Positions 6,365-6,462 of a stretch of 6,462 nt of DNA are shown here, one piece after another (the first letter of the stretch is position 1; each line of letters starts with the position of its first letter). The stretch is taken from contig CAZYPK010000225.1 in the NCBI GenBank assembly GCA_964649195.1, positions 1 through 6,462 of the forward strand, written 5' to 3'. The DNA comes from JTS-RE9 sp964649195. Lineage in GTDB: Bacteria; Planctomycetota; Phycisphaerae; Phycisphaerales; Phycisphaeraceae. The notes under the pieces were generated by a model. It had not been told where the DNA came from. It worked only from the letters and a program-made list of their open reading frames with translations, and did no database searches. A program made the translations under genes and the position numbers.

Positions 6365-6462
6365 TGCTGGTGAGTGGGGGGACATCTTTGGTGACAAGAG
6401 ATTATTCCGGGTGGCTGGGGCTGAAGCGACTGTCTTGGTTGTCAAGTCCCGACGGCGCGTTT
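6365..6462. other. Terminal non-coding stretch, nothing supported
   Basis: The 98 bases after the methyltransferase stop hold no convincing ORF, RNA gene or intrinsic terminator. The best hairpin is only CTTG/CAAG around 6433-6447, without a T-run. TTGACA on the - strand (reverse complement of 6439-6444) has no -10 at the right distance. A gene may begin beyond the window edge. Confidence 0.5.

Noticed and set aside
4946..6445. 499-codon open frame on the - strand opposite the methyltransferase
   Set aside because: It is antisense to a gene with clear RsmB motifs. Its translation is Arg/His/Gln-rich with no recognisable domain, as expected for the complement of GC-rich coding DNA.
6425..6450. 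Possible hairpin downstream of the methyltransferase
   Set aside because: Only four base pairs (CTTG/CAAG) form and no T-run follows, so a terminator cannot be supported.

Overview
The window is high-GC bacterial DNA with three complete protein genes, all on the + strand. The first two form a tightly coupled RND multidrug-efflux operon. The third is an rRNA cytosine methyltransferase of the RsmB type. The dispersed repeat upstream of the operon encodes, on the - strand, the peptide signature GEAPAEP. From memory, that signature recurs in spurious small ORFs of Planctomycetota genomes. Together with the GC-rich codon use and the divergent RsmB motifs, it suggests a planctomycete (perhaps a Phycisphaerae-type lineage or MAG). 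This assignment is inference, since no search was run.

Layout. Bases 1-314 carry no convincing gene. They hold a composite palindromic repeat (about 10-165) made of a long inverted repeat, a strong stem-loop at 67-105, and two tandem 17-bp units followed by an inverted copy. After it comes a candidate promoter (TTGACG 211-216) and a symmetric array of four GTAC tetramers (233-265) that looks like a double operator, probably for a TetR-type repressor. Bases 315-1670 encode a lipoprotein periplasmic adaptor. Bases 1667-4855 encode the inner-membrane RND pump, overlapping the adaptor stop codon by four bases and having its own strong Shine-Dalgarno. Bases 4856-4933 are a short spacer with an extended -10 element placed so that the methyltransferase mRNA may be leaderless. 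Bases 4934-6364 encode the RsmB-like protein. The last 98 bases show no supported feature.

How the genes work together. The adaptor and pump resemble the MexE/MexF (OqxA/OqxB) branch of HAE1 RND systems and would form a proton-driven export complex across the envelope. The third component, a TolC/OprN-type outer-membrane channel, is not in this window and must be supplied elsewhere if the system is tripartite. The methyltransferase is a housekeeping ribosome-modification gene with its own apparent promoter and no evident functional link to the pump.

I found no new multi-gene system here. The points most worth a second look are the composite repeat beside the efflux promoter, the two-site GTAC operator, the possible leaderless start of the methyltransferase, its altered SAM-binding loop, and a block of strongly C-ending codons inside the pump gene.
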